From Nostoc sp. PCC 7107 (GTDB taxonomy: Bacteria; Cyanobacteriota; Cyanobacteriia; Cyanobacteriales; Nostocaceae): DNA of 64,000 bases. A model generated the notes under the pieces. That model was not told the origin of the DNA, did no database searches, and saw only the letters and a program-made list of their open reading frames with translations. Below are positions 19,296 through 26,285 of this stretch, in pieces. Every line of letters begins with the position of its first letter. Position 1 is the stretch's first letter. Location of the stretch: positions 793,001 to 857,000 of the forward strand of contig NC_019676.1 of assembly GCF_000316625.1 (NCBI RefSeq), in the 5' to 3' direction. The position numbers were made by a program, and so were the translations under genes.

Positions 19296-19333
19296 AATTT
19301 CATACTTCATACTTCACACTTCATACTTCAGCC
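19296..19333. repeat. heptamer tandem repeat (TCATACT type) upstream of the Rrf2 gene
   Basis: TCATACT, TCATACT, TCACACT and TCATACT follow each other in 7-bp register, and AAGTGTGAAGTA at about 19275 can pair with the array to form a hairpin. This is STRR-type DNA. It lies immediately before the GTG start at 19347 and therefore within the probable leader of that gene. Confidence 0.75.
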
Positions 19334-19346
19334 TTAATTAACACCT

Positions 19347-19784
19347 GTGGAACTATCGTGTAAATCAGAGTACGCAATTCTAGCCCTAATAGAAATGGCA
19401 ACTCATTACGAAAACGGCGAACCGATGCAAATTCGGCAAATCGCGGCTACACAAAACATACCCGATCGCTATTTAGAACAACTACTAGCAACTTTGAGAC
19501 GTGGGGGTATCATCAAAAGTCAACGCGGCTCTAAAGGTGGCTATTTATTGTCGAAAGAACCGTGGAAAATTACAATATATGAAGTTTTAGAATGTTTAGA
19601 AGGCCTAGATGTGCGGGTGAGTGAAGAAACAAACAGTCTCAAAAGCGTAGATAGTGCGGTTGTCGATGAAATCTGGCAAGAAGCTTGTCTCGCAGCAAAT
19701 TCTGTTTTGCAAAATTACACAATACAGAATCTTTGCGAAAAAAGAGATGCCCGCAAGCAGTTAGACATTATGTATTACATTTAG
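19347..19784 (+). CDS. Rrf2-family transcriptional regulator (CymR-like)
   Basis: Winged-helix DNA-binding regulator, 145 residues. The Rrf2 core is clear: SCKSEYAILALIEMATHY (1-20), recognition region QIAATQNIPDRYLEQLLATL (about 33-52) and wing GGIIKSQRGSKGGYLL. The three-Cys iron-sulfur motif of IscR/NsrR is absent: the cysteines present (about 5, 86, 114 and 129) are not in that spacing. It is therefore more like CymR, the cysteine-metabolism repressor that binds cysteine synthase. cysK begins 68 bp downstream on the same strand, which supports a role in sulfur assimilation. GTG start. Confidence 0.85.
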   Translation: MELSCKSEYAILALIEMATHYENGEPMQIRQIAATQNIPDRYLEQLLATLRRGGIIKSQRGSKGGYLLSKEPWKITIYEVLECLEGLDVRVSEETNSLKSVDSAVVDEIWQEACLAANSVLQNYTIQNLCEKRDARKQLDIMYYI

Positions 19785-19810
19785 TTATTAGTCAGTGGTC
19801 AATGGTTTGG

Positions 19811-19840
19811 ACTATTGACTATTGACTATTGACTAATAAC
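19811..19840. repeat. heptamer tandem repeat (TATTGAC type) between Rrf2 gene and cysK
   Basis: ACTATTG repeats three times in direct 7-bp register and then degenerates into TAATAAC. It forms most of the 67-bp spacer in front of cysK and belongs to the same heptad family class as other spacers here, with a different heptamer. Confidence 0.75.
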
Positions 19841-19851
19841 CAAGAAATATT

Positions 19852-20814
19852 ATGCGAATTGCTCGTAACATCACAGAAATTATTGGTCGTACACCCTTAG
19901 TACAATTAAACCGTATTCCCCAAGCAGAAGGATGTGTGGCGCAAATATTAGTGAAGTTGGAAAGTATGAACCCATCGGCATCAGTGAAAGACCGAATTGG
20001 GATTAGTATGATTAATGCTGCGGAAGCGGAGGGGTTGATTGCTCCGGGAAAGACAGTATTAGTAGAACCAACATCGGGAAATACAGGCATTGCCTTAGCA
20101 ATGGTAGCAGCCGCTAAGGGTTATCGATTAATTTTGACTATGCCCGATACCATGAGTGGCGAACGACGGGCAATGTTACGAGCTTATGGGGCAGAATTAG
20201 AACTCACCCCCGGAATTGAAGGTATGGGTGGCGCAATTCGCCGCGCTCAAGAGATAGTTAATACTACACCATACTCATATATGTTGCAGCAGTTTCGCAA
20301 CCCAGCGAATGCGAAAATCCATCGAGAAACTACCGCCGAGGAAATCTGGGAAGATACTGATGGTCAAGTAGATATGATTGTGGCCGGAGTGGGTACAGGT
20401 GGTACGATTAGTGGTGTAGCAGAAGTTCTCAAAGCACGTAAACCAAGTTTTCAGGCGATCGCCGTTGAACCAGCCAATAGCCCAGTCTTATCGGGCGGAC
20501 AACCAGGAGCGCACAAAATCCAAGGGATTGGTGCAGGGTTTATTCCGCAAGTTTTGAAGATGAAGTTTATTGATGAAGTAATTACCGTCAGCGATGAAGA
20601 AGCGATCGACTATGGACGACGTTTAGCCAGAGAGGAAGGGCTATTATCTGGAATTTCCAGCGGTGCGGCTTTATGTGCTGCTATTAAAATTGCCCAACGT
20701 CCAGAAAACGAGGGACGCTTAATTGTGATGATTCAGCCCAGTTTTGGCGAAAGGTATTTAAGTACACCGTTGTTCCAAGACCTGGAAGCAAAAATTCCTA
20801 CCAGCGTCAGCTAA
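19852..20814 (+). CDS. cysK: cysteine synthase A (O-acetylserine sulfhydrylase)
   Basis: PLP enzyme forming cysteine from O-acetylserine and sulfide in the cytosol. 320 residues. The PLP lysine lies in [11 protein letters not shown] (about 41-51). The substrate/phosphate loop is [12 protein letters not shown], the PLP-phosphate glycine loop is [12 protein letters not shown] (about 179-190), and the C-terminal [11 protein letters not shown] is present. All catalytic elements are intact. Preceded by the Rrf2 regulator and followed 15 bp later by a J-domain gene on the same strand, so a short operon is likely. Confidence 0.95.
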   Translation: MRIARNITEIIGRTPLVQLNRIPQAEGCVAQILVKLESMNPSASVKDRIGISMINAAEAEGLIAPGKTVLVEPTSGNTGIALAMVAAAKGYRLILTMPDTMSGERRAMLRAYGAELELTPGIEGMGGAIRRAQEIVNTTPYSYMLQQFRNPANAKIHRETTAEEIWEDTDGQVDMIVAGVGTGGTISGVAEVLKARKPSFQAIAVEPANSPVLSGGQPGAHKIQGIGAGFIPQVLKMKFIDEVITVSDEEAIDYGRRLAREEGLLSGISSGAALCAAIKIAQRPENEGRLIVMIQPSFGERYLSTPLFQDLEAKIPTSVS

Positions 20815-20829
20815 CAATTACTTAGACTA

Positions 20830-21522
20830 ATGGTTAACTCCAAGCACACTGATAACCACTACGAAACTCTCAAAATTAATCGTGATGCCAGCCAAGCGGA
20901 GATTAAACAAGCTTATCGCCGCTTGGTAAAATTATTTCATCCTGACAGCAATCAAAAAACAGCAAATAAGGATGAAATTATCCGCATTAACGCGGCTTAT
21001 GAAGTCTTGGGTGACTCTCAAAATCGCCTTGACTATGACCAAAAATTGTATGATGAATCGCAAAATCGCCAACAACGGGCAGCATCAGCACAAAAACATT
21101 ACCAAGCCAATCGCAAATCCGGTAAAAATGTTGATGAACAAATTGAAGAATGGCTACGTTTAATTTATCAACCAGTTAACCGCATAGTTGAAGAAATTCT
21201 TAATTCTCTCGAAGAGCAAATTGAGCAATTAGCCGCCGATCCTTTTGATGATCAATTATTAGAAGCATTTCAAGAATATTTAGATATTTGTCGAGACGAG
21301 ATTAAACAAGCTCAAGTTATCTTTCGTTCACTGCCCAATCCCCCTAGTTTAGCGAGAACTGCTGCGCATATCTATTACAGCATTAATCAAGTAGCAGATG
21401 GTATAGAAGAATTTGCCTACTTTCCTATGAGCTATGACGATCGCTATCTGCACACAGGGCAAGAAATGTTTCGCATAGCAACAAGCTTACACTACGAAGC
21501 CCAAGTGGCAGTAAATCAGTAA
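20830..21522 (+). CDS. J-domain (DnaJ-like) protein
   Basis: Hsp70 co-chaperone type protein, 230 residues. The J domain occupies about 8-72: NHYETLKINRDASQAEIKQA, then YRRLVKLFHPDSNQ with the essential HPD, then INAAYEVLGDSQNRLDYDQ. It lacks the Gly/Phe and zinc-finger regions of DnaJ, so it is a class III J-protein. The remainder (about 95-230) is an acidic helical domain of unknown function, probably a client or location domain. It follows cysK by 15 bp and is likely co-transcribed with it. Confidence 0.88.
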   Translation: MVNSKHTDNHYETLKINRDASQAEIKQAYRRLVKLFHPDSNQKTANKDEIIRINAAYEVLGDSQNRLDYDQKLYDESQNRQQRAASAQKHYQANRKSGKNVDEQIEEWLRLIYQPVNRIVEEILNSLEEQIEQLAADPFDDQLLEAFQEYLDICRDEIKQAQVIFRSLPNPPSLARTAAHIYYSINQVADGIEEFAYFPMSYDDRYLHTGQEMFRIATSLHYEAQVAVNQ

Positions 21523-21552
21523 ATTTTATATTTATAGCTCAAGGAGAAAAGG

Positions 21553-21696
21553 ATGAATATTGCGATCGCTGCTAATACAACTTTAGCTGAAACATTACCT
21601 CAAAATAAAACTATACTGCACGGTGAAACTAGTTTAATTCTTTATGTGCGCCAATGGGTAAGAGAACAATTAGCAAAATCATCAACCACCGATTAG
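21553..21696 (+). CDS. small hypothetical protein, 47 residues
   Basis: ATG at 21553 is preceded by a good AAGGAG ribosome site (21541-21546, spacing about 7). It encodes MNIAIAANTTLAETLPQNKT and then a C-terminal helix containing LILYVRQWVREQLAK, ending at TAG 21696. A HIP1 octamer lies in the coding start. It sits 30 bp after the J-domain gene and 41 bp before the antitoxin gene. The strong ribosome site is the main support; function unknown. Confidence 0.5.
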   Translation: MNIAIAANTTLAETLPQNKTILHGETSLILYVRQWVREQLAKSSTTD

Positions 21697-21737
21697 TGTT
21701 AGCGTAAAATCAAAGCATTGCATAAAAACCATACATT

Positions 21738-21968
21738 ATGTCATCAACAGCAATTACTACTGTAGTCAAAATGATGGAATCTTTACCGATTGAGGTACAA
21801 GACCGCATTGCAGAACATCTGCGAGAGTACATTGATGAATTGCAAGATGAAATTAGATGGAATAGAGCTTTTAAAGGAACTCAATCAAAATTAATCGCTG
21901 CTGCTAAACAAGCTAAACAAGAAATTGCCGAGGGAAAAGCAAGTGTGATGGACTATGACCAGTTATGA
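21738..21968 (+). CDS. antitoxin component of a type II toxin-antitoxin pair
   Basis: 76 residues, helical and acidic, with the pattern MMESLPIEVQDRIAEHLREY followed by a WNRAFKGTQSKLIAAAKQAK helix. This is the usual cyanobacterial small antitoxin form (about 70-80 residues ending in a charged tail). Its stop overlaps the start of the downstream toxin by four bases (ATGA), showing translational coupling. Expected to bind and neutralise the toxin and repress the operon; that part is inferred from family behaviour. Confidence 0.75.
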   Translation: MSSTAITTVVKMMESLPIEVQDRIAEHLREYIDELQDEIRWNRAFKGTQSKLIAAAKQAKQEIAEGKASVMDYDQL

Positions 21969-22228
21969 GGTCAGCAGTTCTTCCCTCTTTTTGGACAAGA
22001 TATCGAGAGTTGACCAAAGAAATTAGACAGAGTGCGAGAAAAGCATACAAGCTTTGGGCAGAAAATCCATTCCATCCTTCTTTACATTTCAAGTGCATCA
22101 ATAATGAAGAGGCGATTTGGTCTGTCAGAATAACGCGAGGGTATCGCGCACTTGGGATTTTGGAAAAAGACACAGTGACATGGTTTTGGATTGGTAGCCA
22201 TGATGACTATGAGCATTTTTTTGGATGA
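21965..22228 (+). CDS. RelE/ParE-superfamily toxin
   Basis: 87 residues with the RelE/ParE fold pattern: helices FWTRYRELTKEIRQSARKAY, then beta strands with HFKCINNEEAIWSVRITRGY and RALGILEKDTVTWFWIGSHD. The terminal HDDYEHFF motif is typical of the YoeB/ParE-like subgroup in cyanobacteria. Arg in ITRGYRAL and the terminal His/Tyr are candidate catalytic or contact residues. Overlaps the antitoxin gene by four bases. Whether it is an mRNA nuclease (RelE) or a gyrase inhibitor (ParE) cannot be decided here. Confidence 0.8.
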   Translation: MRSAVLPSFWTRYRELTKEIRQSARKAYKLWAENPFHPSLHFKCINNEEAIWSVRITRGYRALGILEKDTVTWFWIGSHDDYEHFFG

Positions 22229-22350
22229 AGTGGTATTGAGAGATACTTATACGAGTAATATATTCTTCCTCTCACCACAGACAAAGAAATTAGTTTATGC
22301 TGAAAAGAGCAAAAGATTAAGAAAGTTTAAATTTTTCTCCCAGTGTACTC

Positions 22351-23223
22351 ATGCAATGTATCGTAAATCGCCGCGCTCAATTTTCGGCTAGTCATCGCTA
22401 TTGGCTACCTGAACTGAGTGAAGCTGAGAATTTTGAGAAATTTGGTGCTGGCTCAAAATTTCCTGGACATGGACATAACTATGTTTTATTTATTTCTCTG
22501 GCTGGGGAATTAGATAAGTATGGTATGGTGCTGAATTTGTCTGATGTCAAACAAGTAATTAAACGCGAAGTTACCAGCGTTCTAGATTTTTCTTATCTCA
22601 ATGATGTCTGGGCAGAATTTCAAGAAACTCTCCCCACCACAGAAAATATTGCACGGGTTATCTGGCGGCGGTTAGCACCCCACTTGCCTGTAGTCCGCGT
22701 ACAGTTATTTGAACATCCTGAACTTTGGGCAGATTATATGGGAAACTCAATGGAAGCTTACCTCAGTATCAGTACTCACTTCAGCGCCGCGCACCGTTTG
22801 GCACATCCTGATCTCAGCTTAGAAGATAATACTGAGATTTATGGTAAATGCGCTCGGACTAACGGCCACGGACATAACTATCATTTAGAAGTGACGGTGA
22901 AAGGTGAAATTGATCAGCGCACTGGGATGATTGTTGATTTAGGTGCATTGCATCAAGCGATCGCAGATTATGTGGTAGAACCATTTGATCACACCTTTTT
23001 AAATAAAGATGTGCCTTATTTTGCCAACGTTGTACCGACTGCGGAAAATATCGCTCTATATATTAGTAATTTACTGCGATCTCCTATCCAAAACTTAGGA
23101 GCCAAGCTCTACAAAATCAAACTAATCGAAAGTCCCAATAACTCCTGCGAAATCTACTGCACAGATACAGACTCAAATCCTATTAGTGCGGCAGATAGTC
23201 AACCAGTTTTAGCTAGGTTGTAA
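22351..23223 (+). CDS. tandem 6-pyruvoyltetrahydropterin synthase / QueD-like protein with decayed first domain
   Basis: 290 residues made of two PTPS/QueD domains (about 1-130 and 134-285). QueD makes 6-carboxytetrahydropterin for queuosine. Domain 2 is complete: zinc His in FSAAHRL and HGHNY, catalytic Cys167 in YGKCARTNGHGHNY, DHTFLN and a late Glu (LIESP). Domain 1 keeps the zinc histidines (FSASHRY, HGHNY), but the catalytic Cys is Gly34 (FGAGSK) and the Asp-His pair is Asp-Phe (DFSYLN). Only domain 2 should therefore be catalytic; domain 1 may be structural. Followed by a perfect palindrome acting as terminator. Confidence 0.85.
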   Translation: MQCIVNRRAQFSASHRYWLPELSEAENFEKFGAGSKFPGHGHNYVLFISLAGELDKYGMVLNLSDVKQVIKREVTSVLDFSYLNDVWAEFQETLPTTENIARVIWRRLAPHLPVVRVQLFEHPELWADYMGNSMEAYLSISTHFSAAHRLAHPDLSLEDNTEIYGKCARTNGHGHNYHLEVTVKGEIDQRTGMIVDLGALHQAIADYVVEPFDHTFLNKDVPYFANVVPTAENIALYISNLLRSPIQNLGAKLYKIKLIESPNNSCEIYCTDTDSNPISAADSQPVLARL

Positions 23224-23230
23224 TTTGTGT

Positions 23231-23254
23231 AGAGACGCGAAATTTCGCGTCTCT
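23231..23254 (+). terminator. 24-bp perfect palindrome after the QueD-like gene
   Basis: AGAGACGCGAAA followed directly by its reverse complement, then a T-rich AATTTTTCC run, eight bases past the stop codon. A good intrinsic terminator on the plus strand. AGAGACG-type palindromes are a dispersed cyanobacterial repeat; a related one follows at 23546-23573. Confidence 0.7.
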
Positions 23255-23545
23255 AATTTTTCCAGGGTGGTGAAAGAAACAGAAACATACAGTCATGCTT
23301 TACGCAATTCCTTCACTGAGCAAATTATGGCATATTCATGATAGAAACAGCGATGTATTGCCAACGTTTAGACACTTGTCTATGTCGGGATCAAGGCAAA
23401 ACTTATTGCTTGCTAAATGCTCTAACTCAGTCCGCCTGTAGAGATGTAGAACATGGTTAAATTAAGTTTTTTCAGGTGCTAACATTTAGTCATCCTGAAC
23501 GTATCATACCTGTATTTAATTATGAAGCTGCACCCAATAAACCAT

Positions 23546-23573
23546 GTAGAGACGTTGTATACAACGTCTCTAC
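23546..23573. repeat. 28-bp perfect palindrome (GTAGAGACGTTGTA type)
   Basis: GTAGAGACGTTGTA is followed by its exact reverse complement with no loop. It shares the AGAGACG ends with the palindrome 300 bp upstream. It lies in a 450-bp gene-free interval (23224-23674) in which I see no other feature except heptad repeats (ACTCAGC type) near 23645-23670, at the end of the sigma factor gene. Confidence 0.75.
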
Positions 23574-23674
23574 AATAACTGATAAATATAGCCGTAGTTA
23601 CTGAGCTTAGGACAGTGTTGATTACTCAAAGCCTTATATTTATAACACTCAGCACTCGGAACTCAGCACTCATA

Positions 23675-24625
23675 TCAAGAAGATAAATATTGTCCCATTT
23701 CTGGTTGTTGACGACGCAAAATATTCATAGCTTGCTGCTGAATTTGACGAACTCGTTCTCGGCTGACATTGAGCTTTTCGCCAATCTGAGCCAAACTGCG
23801 TTCTTGATTATCTAACAGTCCAAAACGCAAAATTAAAACTTCACGTTGCACTGGTTTGAGTGAAGCTAACAAATTATCCAAGTCCTGGCGGAGCATTTCT
23901 TGGGTAATTTGTTCATTTGGTGAGATGCCATCATCACTCAAAAGTTCACTGAGTTCTGTGTCTTGGTTATCGCCAACTTTTAAATCTAAAGAAATTGTCG
24001 CACTAGCAGCACTGAGATATTCTCGAATTTGGCTGGCTTGTATATCCAATTTTTGAGCAATCTCTGTAACTGTGGCACGACGACCAAGGGTTTGAAACAA
24101 TTCTCGCTGGACTTTTTTAATTTGATTGAGTTTTTCGTTCACATGAATTGGTAGCCTGACAGCACGGGATTTTTCGGCGATCGCTCTGGTGATAGCTTGA
24201 CTAATCCACCAGTAGGCGTAAGTTGATAACTTATAACCGCGGTTGGGATCAAACTTTTCTATACCTCGTTGTAAACCGATCGCGCCTTCTTGAATCAAAT
24301 CTAATAATTCCAGATTGCGACGCTGATATTTTTTGGCGATGGAAACCACCAGCCGGAGGTTTGCTGTCACCATTTTTTGTTTAGCTCTCTGACCAAGCTG
24401 AAGTATTTGAGTAACTTCAGTTTCGCTTTTGTTGACAAAATCTGCTAATTCTGCTAACTTCGGTTCCCGATGTAATTGTTGACTAAGCTGCTTTTTCTGC
24501 CCCTCAATGGCAATCATTTGCTGTACTTGCCTGCCATAAGTTATTTCTTGGTCTGAGGTGAGTAAAGGGAACTGGCCAATCTCTCGTAAATAAACGCGTA
24601 CCATGTCAGGACTTAGGCTGGACAT
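23675..24625 (-). CDS. group 2 RNA polymerase sigma factor (RpoD/SigA-like)
   Basis: Alternative sigma-70 factor, 316 residues. Region 1.2 is DMVRVYLREIGQFPLL (about 7-22). Region 2 contains NLRLVVSIAKKYQRRNLELL, DLIQEGAIGLQRGIEKFDPN and YKLSTYAYWWISQAITRAIA. Regions 3 and 4 follow with LKPVQREVLILRFGLLDN and the helix-turn-helix LAQIGEKLNVSRERVRQIQQ. No region 1.1, hence group 2 (the SigB/C/D/E set of cyanobacteria). Which paralogue it is cannot be fixed without alignment. Such factors serve nutrient and stress responses, including nitrogen stress. Stands alone. Confidence 0.9.
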   Translation of the reverse strand: MSSLSPDMVRVYLREIGQFPLLTSDQEITYGRQVQQMIAIEGQKKQLSQQLHREPKLAELADFVNKSETEVTQILQLGQRAKQKMVTANLRLVVSIAKKYQRRNLELLDLIQEGAIGLQRGIEKFDPNRGYKLSTYAYWWISQAITRAIAEKSRAVRLPIHVNEKLNQIKKVQRELFQTLGRRATVTEIAQKLDIQASQIREYLSAASATISLDLKVGDNQDTELSELLSDDGISPNEQITQEMLRQDLDNLLASLKPVQREVLILRFGLLDNQERSLAQIGEKLNVSRERVRQIQQQAMNILRRQQPEMGQYLSS

Positions 24626-24835
24626 ACAACTTTCAAACTGCTCTTTTCGATAATTTCAGACGAATCTAAAAGTATAAATCAAATAGACTCAGAAAAAATG
24701 CCAATTAGGACAAGCCATTTTGTGCCGCGATCGCAGCTACACCCTAATCGTACTGAAAAATTATTCGCCAATTGAGTTCATACACTAGATGATGGGTTTA
24801 ACGATAGACTGGGAAAAATTCTTGAGGAAACATTC

Positions 24836-25213
24836 ATGGCAAAATCCAACGGGGCGAAAGGTGAAACTTCCACTCAAGAACCAGCTGTAGTTTCAAATAC
24901 CGAAGATACAGACAAGGTTCAAGATGCGCCGAAACCAGTGGAAGATGTCCAAGATATTGATGACATCCTGAACTCGCTGAAATCTTTACTTAGTAGCGTC
25001 GAAAAACTGCAAAAAGTTCGCCAGGAAGTCGGCGATATTAAACCTTTAGTTCAAAGAATGCTGGATGGAGAACTATTGGCTGGTGAGGAGTTGGAATTAC
25101 TCAAGGCTGGGGTAAGTGGTCTAGTACGTCTAGTTAAGGCTTACAGTGACCATCAAGCCGCACTAACAAAAGCCCAACCTGCAAGAAACTTGCTAGACGA
25201 AATCCTCAAATAG
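24836..25213 (+). CDS. conserved hypothetical cyanobacterial protein
   Basis: 125 residues. The first 40 are disordered and acidic (KGETSTQEPAVVSNTEDTDK). The rest is a helical bundle: DDILNSLKSLLSSVEKLQKV, QEVGDIKPLVQRMLDGELLA and a third helix ending RNLLDEILK. No enzyme motif. Co-directional with the kinase-like gene 35 bp downstream, so the two are probably co-transcribed. The helical repeats suggest a scaffold or adaptor; nothing more can be said. Confidence 0.7.
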   Translation: MAKSNGAKGETSTQEPAVVSNTEDTDKVQDAPKPVEDVQDIDDILNSLKSLLSSVEKLQKVRQEVGDIKPLVQRMLDGELLAGEELELLKAGVSGLVRLVKAYSDHQAALTKAQPARNLLDEILK

Positions 25214-25248
25214 CATTCAGCTAACAGAAGTTTTCTGCTTTCGCTATT

Positions 25249-26151
25249 ATGACTAGTACACCTGAAAGGTCTCGTCTAGAAAATGCGATCAATGCCGCTT
25301 GTGCAGTCGCTAAACAACAAGGGCTGAATTTTGCTGAGGCTGTGATTCTGCAAGACAGAAGCAATTTGGTAATTCATTTACAGCCTGTCCCTGTAGTTGC
25401 ACGCATAGCAACTACAACGGGTACAGTGCGCTTTGGTGATGCTTGGTTTGCCAAAGAAGTTGCTGTAGCCAGTTATTTAGCCGCAGCAGGCGCACCTGTT
25501 GTTAGTCCAAGCAACCTGATTCAACCAGGCCCGCATCAACACAATGGATTCGTTCTAAGTTTTTGGGAATTTGTCGAAGAAATAGATGAACTACCAGACG
25601 CAACTATTGTTGGACAGACTTTACGAGATTGTCATAAAGCTTTAGTAGACTTTGCCAGTGAATTGACAGTTTTAGATCCTTTAAATGAGTCTGAAAGTTT
25701 GCTGTGTACTCTCATTTCTCAAGCAGCATTCAGCCTCAGTGATTCCAAAATGTTGCAAGCAGTAAATCATCGTCTCAAAAGTCGATTTCAGCAACTTCAG
25801 TTATCGATGCAGCCACTTCATGGGGACTCCAATTTTTCTAATGTGCTTAACACCACACGGGGAGTACTATGGACAGATTGGGAAGATACATTTATTGGTC
25901 ACATTGCTTGGGATATTGCCTGTTTAATCGCGGCTAGTCATGTTTTTGGCACTGACAGAGAATATGCGGCGGTCGCTTTGAATGGTTATGGTCTAGAGAT
26001 AGATCAAGAAATATTAGATTTGTTTATTGAAGCACGAACTTTTCAAACCGCGATGTGGAATTTCATTATTGGGCAACAACGTCCTGAAAGTCTAGAGCGG
26101 TTAGAAGGGCGGTTAAACTGGTTGCGCGATCGCTATCGCACAGTGTCTTAA
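25249..26151 (+). CDS. aminoglycoside-phosphotransferase-like (APH family) kinase
   Basis: 300 residues with the protein-kinase-like APH fold. The catalytic loop is PLHGDSNFSNVL (about 191-202, the HGDxxxxN motif). The metal-binding position is TDWEDTFIGHIAWDIACLI (about 211-229), where DWED stands for the DFG-type Asp. The N-terminal lobe has an ATP-site-like YLAAAGAPVVSP segment. Acceptor unknown: members phosphorylate small alcohols, sugars or antibiotics, and in this genomic setting a metabolite is more likely than drug resistance. Probably one operon with the upstream small gene. Confidence 0.8.
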   Translation: MTSTPERSRLENAINAACAVAKQQGLNFAEAVILQDRSNLVIHLQPVPVVARIATTTGTVRFGDAWFAKEVAVASYLAAAGAPVVSPSNLIQPGPHQHNGFVLSFWEFVEEIDELPDATIVGQTLRDCHKALVDFASELTVLDPLNESESLLCTLISQAAFSLSDSKMLQAVNHRLKSRFQQLQLSMQPLHGDSNFSNVLNTTRGVLWTDWEDTFIGHIAWDIACLIAASHVFGTDREYAAVALNGYGLEIDQEILDLFIEARTFQTAMWNFIIGQQRPESLERLEGRLNWLRDRYRTVS

Positions 26152-26285
26152 TTTGTTAAATCTTTGATGAATAACCGATAGAATTATAACTGGTACTGAA
26201 ATGTAAATACTAGGACTAGAGGCTTTAGTCTTGAGTCTGTAGGGAATGAGATATGAAATAATTGCATTACTTACTCAAGAACATA

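Noticed and set aside
25249-26151. Antibiotic resistance gene (aminoglycoside phosphotransferase)
   Set aside because: The fold motifs are general to APH-like kinases; nothing in the context suggests resistance or transfer.
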